18,420 nucleotides of DNA from an uncultured Megasphaera sp. (GCA_934193515.1 CAKPVJ010000041.1:1-18420), one strand, 5' to 3'. Numbered from the stretch's first letter, positions 1 through 8,315 are shown. Numbers and translations: made by a program. The notes: generated by a model not told the origin, from the sequence alone.

Positions 1-91
1 CATAAATAACAAACTGATTTTATTGCCAACAAGTTCCAGTTAAATAAAATACCCACAACAACTTGACACTATCTTTTAGGATATGCAGCAT

Positions 92-118
92 TTATCTGTT
101 TTCAATCTATGGTATAAT
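92..118 (+). promoter_or_regulatory. Candidate promoter of the hsdRMS operon
   Basis: TATAAT at 113-118 is preceded by TG at 110-111, giving an extended -10 (TGGTATAAT). The -35 is weak (TTTATC at 91-96, 16-nt spacer), which is tolerable for an extended -10 promoter. The predicted start, near 125, leaves a leader of about 45 nt before the hsdR ATG at 171. A perfect TTGACA at 63-68 is too far upstream (44 nt) to pair with this -10. Confidence 0.55.
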
Positions 119-170
119 AAAAATACCTTTTGTGTGAATAGAGAGCATCTGTGACGGGAGTGGAGTTTTT

Positions 171-518
171 ATGAGAAAGAACATGTTCAGCGAAGACGGG
201 CGCGTGAAGATTCCTGCCTTGGTACATTTGACGAGGCTAGGTTATACCTATCGTTCGACGAAGAAAATACGACCCTGTGTGGATCTTGAAACGAATATTT
301 ACCGCACGTCCTTCTTGGCAGCCCTAAATCGGCTGAATGCAGCGGAACTGGGAGAACGGACGCTCACGGAGCAGGATGCAGAACGCATCATCCGCCAACT
401 TGGCGATATGCTTCAAGGTGAAGACTTGGGCCGGAAGTTTTTTTATGAAGCTGCAGCAGGACTTTTCTTACGACGACCACATCCTGCGGCTCATCGATTT
501 CAACCATTTAGATACTAA
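171..518 (+). pseudogene. hsdR: HsdR N-terminal fragment (frameshifted part of type I restriction subunit)
   Basis: This frame encodes the first ~91 residues of a type I restriction endonuclease subunit. It opens with the family-typical start (KIPALVHLTRLGYTY, then DLETNIYR and the DLGRKFF segment) and then runs out of frame to a stop at 516-518. The ATG at 171 follows GGAG at 162-165 with a 5-nt spacer. HsdR similarity continues in the +1 frame from about position 445. The two frames join at seven T (438-444): removing one T gives one frame from 171 to 3300. As the sequence stands, translation from 171 makes a 115-residue product whose last ~24 residues are not HsdR-like. It may be a phase-OFF allele, a true pseudogene or a sequence error; the bases cannot separate these. 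Confidence 0.8.
438..444 (+). repeat. T7 homopolymer tract at the hsdR frame break
   Basis: Seven consecutive T lie exactly where the HsdR similarity switches from the frame of position 171 to the frame of position 445. One T fewer restores a continuous frame. The tract is preceded by GGAAG (433-437) and followed directly by ATG (445-447). A ribosome could therefore also restart at 445, with a 7-nt spacer made entirely of T. Confidence 0.7.
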
Positions 519-3300
519 TACCTTTGAAGTCGTTACGGAAATGCCTTGCGGCACAGAAGATGTTTCATTTCGACCGGATATTACGGTTTATATCAACGGT
601 CTGCCCCTGGCTTTCATGGAAGTGAAGAAGCCGAATAACCTCAAAGGGATGCAGGCCGAATACCAGCGGATGACTGAGCGTAGTACGGAAACAAAATTCC
701 GCGTCTATATCAATGAAACTCAGCTCATGCTCTTTTCCAACAATATGGAATATAATGACCGTGAAAGCGTGCCGATTTCCGGTGCTTTCTATGCGACTGC
801 TGCGTATGGGCATCTCTTTTTTAGTCATTTCCGCGAAGAAGACCCGCATCTGGAACGCGTTGTCCGTCCCCTTGATGAAACGGCAGAGACGGCAATTCTG
901 CGCGATACGAATATGGCGGCCCTGCGCAGTACGGCTGAATATCCTCTGAACCGGCGTCCTAACACGCCGACAAACCGTCTTTTGACATCGCTCTTTTCGC
1001 CTGAGCGGCTGCTTTTCCTGCTCCATTACGGCTTCAACTATGTGACGCGCACCAATGCCGAAGGTGTCCGGCAGCTAGAAAAACATGTCATGCGCTACCA
1101 GCAGTTTTTTGCTGCTTTGGCCATGCGGCACTGTGTCGCGGACCTGCAGCAGCCTCAAAGATACATGCAGCCAAAGCCATCTTCACTAGGTATAGTTGCC
1201 GAAACTCCACTGCCGAAGAAAGCTCGCGGGGGTGTCATTTGGCATACTCAAGGCAGCGGCAAGACAGAACTTGCGTATTACAACGTTCACATCTTGTCGG
1301 ATTATTATACAGCACGCCATATCGTGACGAAATTCTACTTTATTGTTGACCGCATCGACCTCATGACGCAGGCGGCCAACGAATTTCGAGCACGCGGCCT
1401 CAACGTAGTAGAAGTAGAGAACCGCGCAAAATTTATCGAAAATATTCAAAGTCTCAGTGATCAGACGGATACAGGCGGTCTCGTCATGAATGTTGTCAAC
1501 ATTCAGCGCTTTTCTCATGAAGCTGTCGCCAAAGCACCTGTCTATAATGTCCAAGTGCAGCGCATTTATTTCATTGATGAAGCCCATCGCGACTTTAAGG
1601 AAAACGGCGAGTACTTGATCCGACTGGTCAATTCAGATCGGCAGGCCATCAAGTTTGCTCTCACAGGGACGCCGCTGATTGGCAAGGTCAAGACGAAAGA
1701 CCTTTTTGGCAACTATCTCCATAAATACTACTATAATATGTCCATCAAGGACGGGTATACCCTGCGACTCATCCGCGAAGGCATCAAAACGGAATATCGT
1801 CTGAAACTCGAAGACGCAGCCAATATGCTGGAAAAGCAGGTAGCTAAGGGCTCGCTGCAAAAGCAAGACGTTACCTGTCGGCCTGAATATGTGCAGCCCT
1901 TGATGGATTATATCGAAGAAGATTTTTCAGCCTTTCGCCTGATGACACAGGATACCATTAAAGAGCAGCATGCTGCTCCCGTCGGTGCTATGATTGTCTG
2001 CGATTCATCTGCACAGGCTCAAGCTGTACAGAAAGAACTTACGCGGCGCCGCCATTTCAGCTCTGCGCTCATCCTTTCGACGATTGGCGAGACAAAAGAA
2101 GAACTGACAGCCAAGCGCGATGCCTTCAAACGCGGTGAAACAGATTTCCTTGTTGTCTACAACATGCTGCTCACAGGTTTTGATGCGCCGCGGCTCAAGA
2201 AGATGTACCTCGGCCGCAAAATCAAGGCGCATAATCTGCTGCAGGCCCTGACGCGTGTCAACCGTCCGTACAAAGGCCTGCGCTACGGCTATGTCGTCGA
2301 TTTTGCAGACATCCGGCAGGAATTTGACAAGACTAACAAGGCTTACGTGGCAGAACTGCAGGAAGAACTCGGCGATTCGTACCGCCAGTATGCGAGCATC
2401 TTCAAAACGACAGAAGAAATCGAAAAAGACCTGACGAAAATCAAAGATACGCTTTTTTCCTTTAATACAAATAATTTAGAACAATTCGAACAGGAAATCG
2501 ACGCCATCGAAGAGAAACAGTCTCTCTATGAGCTGCGGCATGCCTTAAACCTCTACAAGGAACTGCACAATCTGTCGGAACTCTTTGGCTATCAAGAAAT
2601 TCTTGAACGCCTCGAACCAGAGAAGGCCAAGCGGCTCCTGCAGATGGTCAACCTGCGTATCGAGACCTTGAATCAGCAGGATCTGCTCAATGGTACAGAA
2701 AATATGGAAGCCCTCATCGAAGCCAGCTGCTCGCACTTGACCATCCAATTCCATAAAGTCTCTGAAGGGGAACTGGCTCTAGCCGACGGCTACTACGAAA
2801 AACGAAACCGTACGCTCGGAGAATTCGCCTGCAATCAAGATCCGAAGGACCCCGAATATATCGCCCTCAAAGACGAACTGCGGCGCGTCCTCGAAAACCA
2901 TGATATGCGCGAAATGAGCCTTGACGAAATGAAGATGCAAGACGAACAGCTCACATCCATCCGCCAGCAGATGCAGCGCATCAATGCTGCCAACCAGCGC
3001 CTAGCTGATAAGTATGACGGTGACAATCGCTTCATGCGGCTGCATAAAAAGCTTGCCCGCAACGACCAGCTGCGTTCGCCGTCAAAACTTTTCAGCGTCC
3101 TTTCCGGACTCAAGCAGGTAACGGATAACACGCTCCTGCATAATGCCCATCTGCTGGAAAATGAAGCCGTTTTTCAGCAACTCCTGCGCCAAAGCATCCG
3201 CAAGTCCCTGAAGGCTGAATTCCCTGATATTCCCTTGGCTGACCGCCGCAGCCTGACGAAAGACCTGAGTACCGATATCTATCAGGAATATACCTTGTAA
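445..3300 (+). CDS. hsdR: Type I restriction-modification system endonuclease/translocase subunit HsdR (main part)
   Basis: HsdR is the ATP-dependent DNA translocase and nuclease of a type I R-M complex (R2M2S). The PD-(D/E)XK core is visible as RPDIT (Asp codon at 577) followed by MEVKK (Glu at 619, Lys at 625). SF2 helicase motifs follow: Walker A TQGSGKT (1246-1266), DEAH box (1576-1587), TGTP near 1665, LLTGFDAP near 2170 and ALTRVNRP near 2250. The C-terminal part is the helical, HsdM-contacting region. The open frame extends up to an ATG at 337, but residues before 445 are not HsdR-like; they come from the wrong frame of the N-terminal coding region. I therefore start at 445, which has GGAAG upstream and would be a restart site. 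A product from 445 keeps the nuclease and motor but lacks ~92 N-terminal residues. The corrected 171-3300 product would be about 1,042 residues, the usual family length. hsdM follows after 18 nt. Confidence 0.85.
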   Translation: MKLQQDFSYDDHILRLIDFNHLDTNTFEVVTEMPCGTEDVSFRPDITVYINGLPLAFMEVKKPNNLKGMQAEYQRMTERSTETKFRVYINETQLMLFSNNMEYNDRESVPISGAFYATAAYGHLFFSHFREEDPHLERVVRPLDETAETAILRDTNMAALRSTAEYPLNRRPNTPTNRLLTSLFSPERLLFLLHYGFNYVTRTNAEGVRQLEKHVMRYQQFFAALAMRHCVADLQQPQRYMQPKPSSLGIVAETPLPKKARGGVIWHTQGSGKTELAYYNVHILSDYYTARHIVTKFYFIVDRIDLMTQAANEFRARGLNVVEVENRAKFIENIQSLSDQTDTGGLVMNVVNIQRFSHEAVAKAPVYNVQVQRIYFIDEAHRDFKENGEYLIRLVNSDRQAIKFALTGTPLIGKVKTKDLFGNYLHKYYYNMSIKDGYTLRLIREGIKTEYRLKLEDAANMLEKQVAKGSLQKQDVTCRPEYVQPLMDYIEEDFSAFRLMTQDTIKEQHAAPVGAMIVCDSSAQAQAVQKELTRRRHFSSALILSTIGETKEELTAKRDAFKRGETDFLVVYNMLLTGFDAPRLKKMYLGRKIKAHNLLQALTRVNRPYKGLRYGYVVDFADIRQEFDKTNKAYVAELQEELGDSYRQYASIFKTTEEIEKDLTKIKDTLFSFNTNNLEQFEQEIDAIEEKQSLYELRHALNLYKELHNLSELFGYQEILERLEPEKAKRLLQMVNLRIETLNQQDLLNGTENMEALIEASCSHLTIQFHKVSEGELALADGYYEKRNRTLGEFACNQDPKDPEYIALKDELRRVLENHDMREMSLDEMKMQDEQLTSIRQQMQRINAANQRLADKYDGDNRFMRLHKKLARNDQLRSPSKLFSVLSGLKQVTDNTLLHNAHLLENEAVFQQLLRQSIRKSLKAEFPDIPLADRRSLTKDLSTDIYQEYTL

Positions 3301-3318
3301 TGAAAGGAACATTTTCCC

Positions 3319-5007
3319 ATGACTGAAATACAGAATCTTGACATATTGAAAGCTGATACGTACCGTATTATCGATAACTTGAAAGCCGTCAGCATGAATA
3401 ATGGGCTGGGCAACTCCGGCAACGAATACAAGATTATCACCCAGGCTTTCCTCTATAAATTTTTAAATGACAAGTTCTTCTATCACTTGAAGCAGGTCGA
3501 TGAATTGCAAGACTATTTGCCCGGCGTCGATGTCAGCGACACGGCAGCTGTCGAAAAGAAACTGACCTTACTGGATACAGAAGAATATGAAGACCTCCTC
3601 GATGCCCTGCCGCCCCATGTGGCCTGCCTGCATCCGCATCAGTTCCTTTCGTGCCTTTATGGTGAGCGGAATCAGGAAAACTTCCATAAAATCTTCGATG
3701 ACGCGCTGCTGCAGATTGCTGAAGACAACAAGAACGTTTTCGGTGTGACTACGGGCGAAGGCAACCGCGTGCGCCTTTTTGAGCCCATTTCCAACTATAT
3801 CGTCGATCCGGAAAAGCGCGATGCCTTTGCCAGTGCTATCGTCAACACATTGGTCGGTGCGTCATTTGAGCCGATTTTTGGCCAGAAATATGATTTCTTT
3901 GCCGATATTTTTGAATACCTCATTGGTGACTACAACAAGGACAGCGGCAAATATGCCGAATATTACACGCCCCACACGATTGCTCAGATTATTGCCAATA
4001 TTCTCGTGCCCGACGGCGACCAAAACGTGACGGCCTATGATCCGGCTGCCGGTTCCGGGATGCTCATCCTGACGTTGGCCGACAAGATTGGTGAAAAAAA
4101 CGTCACTGTCTATACACAGGACATCAGCCAAAAGTCCAACGAAATCCTGCGTCTCAACTTGATTATGAACAACCTCGTCGCCTCGCTGCCTCACGTCATT
4201 CAAGCCGATACACTCGTCAACCCGCGCCATGTGACGCCGGACGGCAAACGCATCCGCCAGTTTGACTACATCGTTTCTAATCCGCCTTTTAACACAGATT
4301 TTAGCGAAACGCGCAATACGCTGGCAGGGGAGAACTACAAGAAGCGTTTCTTTGCCGGCGTGCCGAACATTCCGAAGAAAAAGAAAGACAGTATGGCCAT
4401 CTATTTGATGTTTCTGCAGCATATCATCGTGTCTATGAAGCCGCAGGGCAGCCGCGCCGCTATCGTCGTGCCGACGGGTTTCTTGACAGCCAGCAGTATT
4501 GCGCAGAAAATCCGTAAGCACATCATCGACAGCAACGAAGGCAAGGGGATTTTGCGTGCCGTCGTCTCTATGCCTTCCAACATCTTCGCTAATACGGGTA
4601 CCAATGTTTCTATCCTTTTCCTCGATAATGATGGTCCGCAGGGCGGCAAAGTCCTCCTCGTTGATGCTTCCAACTTAGGCACCAAGGAAAAGAAAGAAGG
4701 TACAAAAAATCAGCGTACCTATCTTTCTCAGTCTGAATGCCAGCGCATCGTCGATACGGTCAACCAACAACAAGAACAGGATGATTTCAGCGTCCTCGTC
4801 GATGTCAAAGACATTGCTGCCAAAAAATATTCCTTCTCAGCCGGCCAGTATTTTAAAGTAAAAATCGAATACGTTGACTTGACACCAGAAGAATTCAACC
4901 AAAAAATGCAAGACTACGAAACACAGCTCCAATCACTCTTCGACGAAGGGCATCAACTCGAACAGGAAATCTTTAAAGGACTGGGGGAGTTGAAATATGA
5001 AAAATAA
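3319..5007 (+). CDS. hsdM: Type I restriction-modification system DNA methyltransferase subunit HsdM
   Basis: This 562-residue protein is the SAM-dependent N6-adenine methyltransferase subunit of the R-M complex, acting as M2S alone or in R2M2S. An N-terminal helical domain (about 1-150) has the family opening (DTYRIIDNLKAVSMNNGLGNSGNEYKI begins near residue 13). The Rossmann methyltransferase core carries motif I DPAAGSGML (residues 241-249, SAM binding) and the catalytic motif IV NPPF (321-324). Just before it is the typical Y-x-x-H (AEYYTPHTIA near 212-222). AAAGGA at 3303-3308 lies 10 nt upstream of the ATG. The gene is intact, so methylation should persist even if hsdR is switched off. 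Its last 11 nt overlap the start of hsdS, suggesting translational coupling. Confidence 0.95.
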   Translation: MTEIQNLDILKADTYRIIDNLKAVSMNNGLGNSGNEYKIITQAFLYKFLNDKFFYHLKQVDELQDYLPGVDVSDTAAVEKKLTLLDTEEYEDLLDALPPHVACLHPHQFLSCLYGERNQENFHKIFDDALLQIAEDNKNVFGVTTGEGNRVRLFEPISNYIVDPEKRDAFASAIVNTLVGASFEPIFGQKYDFFADIFEYLIGDYNKDSGKYAEYYTPHTIAQIIANILVPDGDQNVTAYDPAAGSGMLILTLADKIGEKNVTVYTQDISQKSNEILRLNLIMNNLVASLPHVIQADTLVNPRHVTPDGKRIRQFDYIVSNPPFNTDFSETRNTLAGENYKKRFFAGVPNIPKKKKDSMAIYLMFLQHIIVSMKPQGSRAAIVVPTGFLTASSIAQKIRKHIIDSNEGKGILRAVVSMPSNIFANTGTNVSILFLDNDGPQGGKVLLVDASNLGTKEKKEGTKNQRTYLSQSECQRIVDTVNQQQEQDDFSVLVDVKDIAAKKYSFSAGQYFKVKIEYVDLTPEEFNQKMQDYETQLQSLFDEGHQLEQEIFKGLGELKYEK

Positions 5008-6232
5008 TTTTCATGATTATAAATTTTCGGAATTATACGATATTAATTCTGGCATTTCTAGTACAAAAGAACAAGCAGGGCATGGTGCACCGTTTGTTAC
5101 TTTTAGTGATGTATTTAATAACTATTTTCTGCCAGATACGTTATCACAGAAAATGGATACATCTGTTAAAGAGCAGGAAAAGTGCAGTGTAAAAGAAGGT
5201 GATATATTTTTAACAAGGACTAGTGAAACGCTTGATGAGTTAGCAATGAGTAGTGTAGCTGTTAAAAATTATCCTCATGCCACCTTTAGTGGATTTTTAA
5301 AAAGATTACGACCAAAGAAAAAGAATGTCACTTATGCTAAATACATGGCTTTTTATTTACGAGGACAATATTTTAGGAAAATCATTGATAATAATGCTAC
5401 TATGACTTTACGAGCGTCTTTTAATGAAGATATATTTTCGTGGTTATATTTATTGTTGCCATCTTATAACGAGCAGAAGAAGATAGGCGATTGGCTATTT
5501 TCTATTGAACAAAAAATGCAACTGAATAACAAAATGAATGCAACACTGGAAGCCATGGCAAAAACCTTGTACGACTACTGGTTCGTCCAATTCGATTTCC
5601 CCGATGAACACGGCCGTCCCTATAAAACCAGCGGCGGCAGCATGACTTATAACGAAGAATTAGGCCGTGAAATACCAACAGGATGGGAAGTAATACCTTT
5701 AAAAAGTATTGCTGATTATAATAACAGCTTAAAGGAAGTCGTATTATCTGAAAATTATATTGGTATAGATAATATGCTTCCAAATATGAAAGGTGTAACC
5801 CCATCAACCTATGATGTCCCAGCAGGGAGTATTATAGGATTTGAAAAACGAGATATCCTGATTGGCAATATTAGACCGTATTTTAAGAAAATTTGGCTTG
5901 CTGATTTTAATGGTGGCTGTAGCCCTGATGTATTGGTACTTCATGCTAATATAGATTCCTTAACTGAGTTTGTATATTCATCATTAGCTAATGATACTTT
6001 TTTTGATTATGACACAAAGGGGGCAAAAGGAACTAAAATGCCACGTGGAGATAAAGCCCATATTATGTCATTTCCCATTGCTTTCAATCAAAAACTGGCC
6101 AAAAAATTTAGTGGAATTGTCCAGAACATGTTTATTAAGAAAGGACAAAATGTTGTGGAAAACTGCTATCTGACACAGCTGCGCGATTTCCTGTTGCCAC
6201 TGCTGATGAATGGACAAGTCACTTTCAAATAA
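4997..6232 (+). CDS. hsdS: Type I restriction-modification system specificity subunit HsdS
   Basis: HsdS (411 residues) sets the bipartite DNA target of the methyltransferase and restriction complexes. The layout is TRD1 (about 1-165), a conserved helical spacer (about 166-235, including LNNKMNATLEAMAKTLYDYW and FPDEHGRPYKTSGG), TRD2 (about 236-385) and a conserved C-terminal helix ending LRDFLLPLLMNGQVTFK. The spacer and C-terminal repeat resemble each other in role, as in other HsdS. The TRDs are visibly more AT-rich than the spacer and than hsdR/hsdM, the common sign of TRD exchange. The ATG at 4997 overlaps the hsdM end by 11 nt and is preceded by GGGGGAG at 4983-4989. Only one hsdS copy is present; I saw no second partial hsdS or recombinase for shuffling here. 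Confidence 0.93.
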   Translation: MKNNFHDYKFSELYDINSGISSTKEQAGHGAPFVTFSDVFNNYFLPDTLSQKMDTSVKEQEKCSVKEGDIFLTRTSETLDELAMSSVAVKNYPHATFSGFLKRLRPKKKNVTYAKYMAFYLRGQYFRKIIDNNATMTLRASFNEDIFSWLYLLLPSYNEQKKIGDWLFSIEQKMQLNNKMNATLEAMAKTLYDYWFVQFDFPDEHGRPYKTSGGSMTYNEELGREIPTGWEVIPLKSIADYNNSLKEVVLSENYIGIDNMLPNMKGVTPSTYDVPAGSIIGFEKRDILIGNIRPYFKKIWLADFNGGCSPDVLVLHANIDSLTEFVYSSLANDTFFDYDTKGAKGTKMPRGDKAHIMSFPIAFNQKLAKKFSGIVQNMFIKKGQNVVENCYLTQLRDFLLPLLMNGQVTFK

Positions 6233-6242
6233 ACAATCAAAG

Positions 6243-6325
6243 CACGTAAAAGAACGAAGGACTGTAACAAGATGAGAATTTTTAGCCCATTTTGTTACAG
6301 TCCTATTAGTATGCCGTTTTACGTG
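6243..6325 (+). terminator. Nested inverted repeat behind hsdS, probable terminator/transcript end
   Basis: An inner stem of 13 perfect pairs joins 6258-6270 (AGGACTGTAACAA) to 6292-6304 and can extend inward by about four more pairs. An outer arm CACGTAAAA (6243-6251) pairs with TTTTACGTG (6317-6325). The outer right arm begins with a T-run, so the structure can end the hsd transcript. However, it lacks the classical GC-stem plus U-tract, so its strength is uncertain. Confidence 0.5.
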
Positions 6326-6341
6326 TATCGTTTGCAGCATG

Positions 6342-6402
6342 ACGATGCTTTTTCTTCAAACTACAAACAAAAAACTAAAAACGTTTCACGAAAGAGCATC
6401 GT
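6342..6402. repeat. Second inverted repeat in the hsdS-lysR gap
   Basis: ACGATGCTTTTTC (6342-6354) pairs with GAAAGAGCATCGT (6390-6402), 12 of 13 positions Watson-Crick plus one G-T, around a 35-nt AT-rich loop. On the minus strand the same sequence resembles a terminator arm; no gene runs into it from that side. Function unknown. Confidence 0.45.
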
Positions 6403-6423
6403 GCCTGACAGCGAAAACGTTAT

Positions 6424-6452
6424 GTTACAGCCAATTTTTTATGTGCTATAAT
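6424..6452 (+). promoter_or_regulatory. Promoter of the LysR-family gene
   Basis: GTTACA (6424-6429), a 17-nt spacer and a perfect TATAAT (6447-6452). The predicted start near 6459 leaves a leader of about 26 nt carrying AGGGGG at 6471-6476 before the GTG at 6485. Confidence 0.6.
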
Positions 6453-6484
6453 AAAACCAGTATATCCGAAAGGGGGAAATACTG

Positions 6485-7399
6485 GTGGAACTGCGAGTAT
6501 TACGTTATTTTTTAGTGGTTGCCAGAGAAGAAAACATTACCAAAGCAGCCAAGCTGCTTCATATTACGCAGCCGACGTTATCACGGCAGCTCATGCAGCT
6601 GGAAGAGGAATTTGGCGTATCCTTGTTTCGCCGCAGCAAGCACAGTATTCGATTGACAGAAGAAGGCATGCTGCTGCGCCGTCGGGCTCAGGAACTGGTA
6701 GAGCTGGCCGACAAAACAAAAAAAGAAATGGTTCACCAAGATGAAGTGATTTCGGGACGAATCGCAATTGGCTGCGGTGAAACGGTAAATCTCAAATATG
6801 TCGCTTCCAGTATGGCAGCATTTCACAAACAGTACCCGGATGTCGATTTTTCGCTGTATACGGGCATTGCCGACGACGTCAAAGAACGAATTGAACAAGG
6901 TATTTTAGATTTTGGGATTGTCATTGCTCCTGTTGACATTAGTAAATATAGTTTTATTCCATTGCCGGAAAAAGATCCTTGGGTTGTTATTATGCCGGAA
7001 GGACATCCGTTGACGGCAAAAAAAATCATTACGCCGACTGATTTGGAAGGGCAAAACTTGATTTTAGCCAGTCGTGAATCCGTGCGCAATCGGTTAGAGC
7101 ATTGGTTTGGTGCCTCGTACCCTAATGTTTTTAAGACAGTGTATACTAATTTGTCCGTTTACAATAAATACCTGCTTGTAGAAGCAGGTATTGGAGTCGC
7201 TTTGAGCTTTGATTTTAATTTTGATGTTCCCCATACGTGTAAACGGCCCATAGAGCCGCCGATAGAAAACAGTTCTTTTTTGGTTTGGAAAAAAGATCAG
7301 ATTCACACGGCAGCTGTCAAGGCGTTTATTGAATATAGTAAAAAGACGCTGGGTCCCTTGGCGGTACAGGCAGAAGTAGAAGCTGACGCCAACCTCTGA
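6485..7399 (+). CDS. LysR-family transcriptional regulator
   Basis: This 304-residue protein has an N-terminal winged helix-turn-helix (about 1-60: the ITKAAKLLHITQPTLSRQL recognition segment, then EEEFGVSLFRR), a linker helix, and a periplasmic-binding-protein-like effector domain (about 90-295). It acts in the cytoplasm as a DNA-binding, effector-responsive regulator. Length and domain order are normal for the family. The start is GTG at 6485, supported by AGGGGG 8 nt upstream and by the canonical MELRVLRYFLVV opening. Its stop codon abuts that of the minus-strand gene at 7400. LysR genes often control a divergent neighbour, but here the neighbour is convergent, so the target cannot be read from the layout. 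Effector unknown. Confidence 0.92.
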   Translation: MELRVLRYFLVVAREENITKAAKLLHITQPTLSRQLMQLEEEFGVSLFRRSKHSIRLTEEGMLLRRRAQELVELADKTKKEMVHQDEVISGRIAIGCGETVNLKYVASSMAAFHKQYPDVDFSLYTGIADDVKERIEQGILDFGIVIAPVDISKYSFIPLPEKDPWVVIMPEGHPLTAKKIITPTDLEGQNLILASRESVRNRLEHWFGASYPNVFKTVYTNLSVYNKYLLVEAGIGVALSFDFNFDVPHTCKRPIEPPIENSSFLVWKKDQIHTAAVKAFIEYSKKTLGPLAVQAEVEADANL

Positions 7400-8134
7400 T
7401 TATTTTTCCAACGCTGCTTTCAGTGCGGCGCTGGTAGGGAGCGTATCCGTTTCTGCGCCTGCCGTGGCAAACAGCAGGGGAGAATGGAAGGTGTTTCCTT
7501 GGAGCAGTTGTTCTTTGGCGACTGTGCCGACAGGCTGGATAATGACTTTGGTGCCGTCGTGTTTTTTCATAAAGACGGCTGCCGTATCTTCCATCTGCTG
7601 AATTTCTTTTATGGAAGAAACAGGCATGACGACATGAAATACCGACACATCCAAACCGGTCATATCTTCCAGCTGGGCAAGCATCGTATCCGGTGTGGTA
7701 TGCGCAGAAATACGAATCGTAACCATTGGGATAACGTCCGATTCAAGACATTTGTCGGCAATATCAGCGATGGTATCAGGCGGCAGGAATGATTCAATGG
7801 ATACCGTATCGATTTGTGTCGTGCGAACAGCAAACGCTAAGATATCCGCATAATCACGAGCTGTTTGATAGTATTCCGGCAGTGCGTGTATATCACAGGA
7901 AAAGAGAATCGGCGCTTCGTCTGTTTCCATGGAAAGACGAGTCAGTGCGTCCCAAAGCTGCGTAAAATTGATGACACCATTAAACGTGCCAGCTTGAAAT
8001 TCCAACATGTCAAAAGGCTGTTTCATCACGGTTTTGACTGCGTTGCCTATATCTTCTATGGTTTCGCCTGAAAAAGGAACCGTAACCATGGGATGAGATG
8101 CATCAAATGGAATGCTGCGTAAATGTGACATCAA
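7400..8134 (-). CDS. Type I 3-dehydroquinate dehydratase-fold protein lacking catalytic residues (AroD-like)
   Basis: The 244-residue protein matches the AroD family in length and over much of its course. By my hand alignment to the remembered enterobacterial AroD sequence, MVTVPFSGETIEDI...FDMLEF corresponds to the IIVSLMGKT...FDILEW strand region, and HTTPDTMLAQL...VMP to HKTP...AVMP. The active site is gone. The Schiff-base Lys aligns with Phe166, the catalytic His with Ile142 (a His remains at 145), the WRVD Arg with Gln47, and the SR and PGQ substrate-binding segments are not conserved. Normal dehydratase activity is therefore unlikely; it could be a binding or regulatory protein, or a changed enzyme. 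The start is supported by AGGAGGT 8-14 nt upstream on the minus strand. It is transcribed alone, convergent with the LysR gene and divergent from the B6 operon. Confidence 0.7.
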   Translation of the reverse strand: MMSHLRSIPFDASHPMVTVPFSGETIEDIGNAVKTVMKQPFDMLEFQAGTFNGVINFTQLWDALTRLSMETDEAPILFSCDIHALPEYYQTARDYADILAFAVRTTQIDTVSIESFLPPDTIADIADKCLESDVIPMVTIRISAHTTPDTMLAQLEDMTGLDVSVFHVVMPVSSIKEIQQMEDTAAVFMKKHDGTKVIIQPVGTVAKEQLLQGNTFHSPLLFATAGAETDTLPTSAALKAALEK

Positions 8135-8195
8135 AAAGACCTCCTATATGTTCTGTGAAATATATTTATAAGTCAAAAGAACAATCTATACTTAT

Positions 8196-8224
8196 ATTGT
8201 ACTCTCTCTGGGGATATTTGGCAA
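8196..8224 (-). promoter_or_regulatory. Promoter of the AroD-like gene
   Basis: On the minus strand TTGCCA (8224-8219), a 17-nt spacer and TACAAT (8201-8196). Each box matches the consensus at five of six positions. The leader to the ATG at 8134 would be about 55 nt. Confidence 0.6.
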
Positions 8225-8286
8225 TGCGTTGCCGCCAGGAAGATAGATGAATCGGTAAAAGGACAGAAAAATTAAAATCTGTCCCA

Positions 8287-8315
8287 TTTACGATAAGATA
8301 TAAATATAATAAAAT
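8287..8315 (+). promoter_or_regulatory. Promoter of the B6-type salvage operon
   Basis: TTTACG (8287-8292), a 17-nt spacer and TAAAAT (8310-8315). A perfect TATAAT at 8305-8310 overlaps but has no good -35. Either way the transcript starts near 8320 and includes the hairpin at 8335-8390. Confidence 0.5.

Noticed and set aside
63..68. Perfect TTGACA as the -35 of the hsd promoter
   Set aside because: It is 44 nt from the TATAAT at 113, and there is no acceptable -10 at 16-18 nt spacing.
337..444. Upstream ATG at 337 as the start of the hsdR main frame
   Set aside because: The 36 residues it adds are not HsdR-like, while the overlapping frame from 171 encodes the genuine HsdR N-terminus across the same bases.
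3862..4521. 219-codon minus-strand open frame within hsdM
   Set aside because: Antisense to the conserved methyltransferase core; composition is that of a coding shadow.
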